A DNA stretch of 5,338 bases, from positions 1 through 5,338 of the forward strand of contig JAKJEK010000070.1 of the NCBI GenBank assembly GCA_022705465.1, in the 5' to 3' direction. Made by a program: the position numbers and the translations under genes. This document shows positions 5,286 through 5,338 of the stretch, one piece after another (position 1 is the first letter of the stretch; each line of letters starts with the position of its first letter). A model generated the notes under the pieces. It was not told the DNA's origin. It searched no databases and worked only from the letters and a program-made list of their open reading frames with translations. Source of the DNA: Patescibacteria group bacterium (GTDB lineage Bacteria > Patescibacteriota > UBA1384 > XYA2-FULL-43-10 > 1-14-0-10-43-13).

Positions 5286-5338
5286 ATGACCCCATTACCT
5301 AAGAGAAAAACCACTTCCGGACGCCGCGATCGCCGACG
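5286..5338 (+). CDS. rpmF: 50S ribosomal protein L32, N-terminal part (runs off the window)
   Basis: The ATG at 5286 follows AGGAG (5275-5279) with 6-nt spacing. The visible 17 codons read M-T-P-L-P-K-R-K-T-T-S-G-R-R-D-R-R, the basic N-terminal tail of bacterial L32 (P-K-R-K, then RRDxRR), which reaches into the 50S subunit near the peptidyl transferase region. Compared with the copy at 2759, this one has a proper start codon. The zinc-knuckle half lies beyond the window, so its integrity cannot be checked here. It is likely the working gene. Confidence 0.85.
   Translation, partial: MTPLPKRKTTSGRRDRR

Larger units (their letters stand above)
5209..5338 (+). repeat. Direct repeat copy 2: upstream region and head of rpmF
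   Basis: This partner of the repeat at 2685-2811 lies about 2.53 kb downstream in the same orientation. It shares the CCTCAA...TTGCCCTTGCATAAT block (5209-5232), the AGGAG with 6-nt spacing, and the start of the L32 frame. It runs off the end of the window, so the full repeat length is not visible. Confidence 0.75.

Overview
The window looks like chromosomal DNA of a Chloroflexota bacterium, probably Anaerolineae-like. This is inferred, not proven. The grounds are two membrane proteins sharing an N-terminal Cys/His segment of the type CPY(L/F)GL...CH...HQ...CLT..YSSC, one of them with LysM repeats and the other with a Thr/Pro-rich tail; an L32 gene starting M-T-P-L-P-K-R-K; and a COG5542/GT-C type membrane glycosyltransferase.

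Layout. Positions 1-1393 hold a two-gene unit on the + strand: a LysM membrane protein whose 5' end is probably outside the window, followed with an ATGA overlap by a low-molecular-weight protein tyrosine phosphatase. Positions 1478-2617 encode a second protein with the same Cys/His N-terminus, one membrane helix, an extracytoplasmic domain bounded by two cysteines, and a TP-repeat tail. Positions 2685-2905 are a decayed copy of the L32 gene (rpmF) with its upstream region. It has ACG in place of ATG and appears to have lost the stretch between the two CPNCG knuckles. A perfect bidirectional terminator (2928-2958) separates it from a convergent C-terminal remnant of the GTPase gene hflX (2963-3391, minus strand), which has an internal stop and lacks the P-loop part. 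Positions 3463-3640 hold a set of nested complementary helices that look like a rod-shaped structured RNA of about 180 nt. A perfect TATAAT and a small leader hairpin then precede the glycosyltransferase gene (3774-4982). After about 230 nt containing what may be a frame-broken coding scrap, a second, intact-looking rpmF begins at 5286 and runs off the window.

How the parts relate. The two rpmF heads form a direct repeat about 2.53 kb apart (2685-2811 and 5209-5338). They flank a segment with the hflX relic, the candidate RNA and the glycosyltransferase. Together with the decayed genes, this points to duplication or rearrangement next to a ribosomal protein locus. The LysM protein and the phosphatase are probably co-expressed. 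The Cys/His domain pair suggests a family-specific envelope module whose function I cannot name. The strongest unexplained signal is the nested inverted-repeat structure at 3463-3640.
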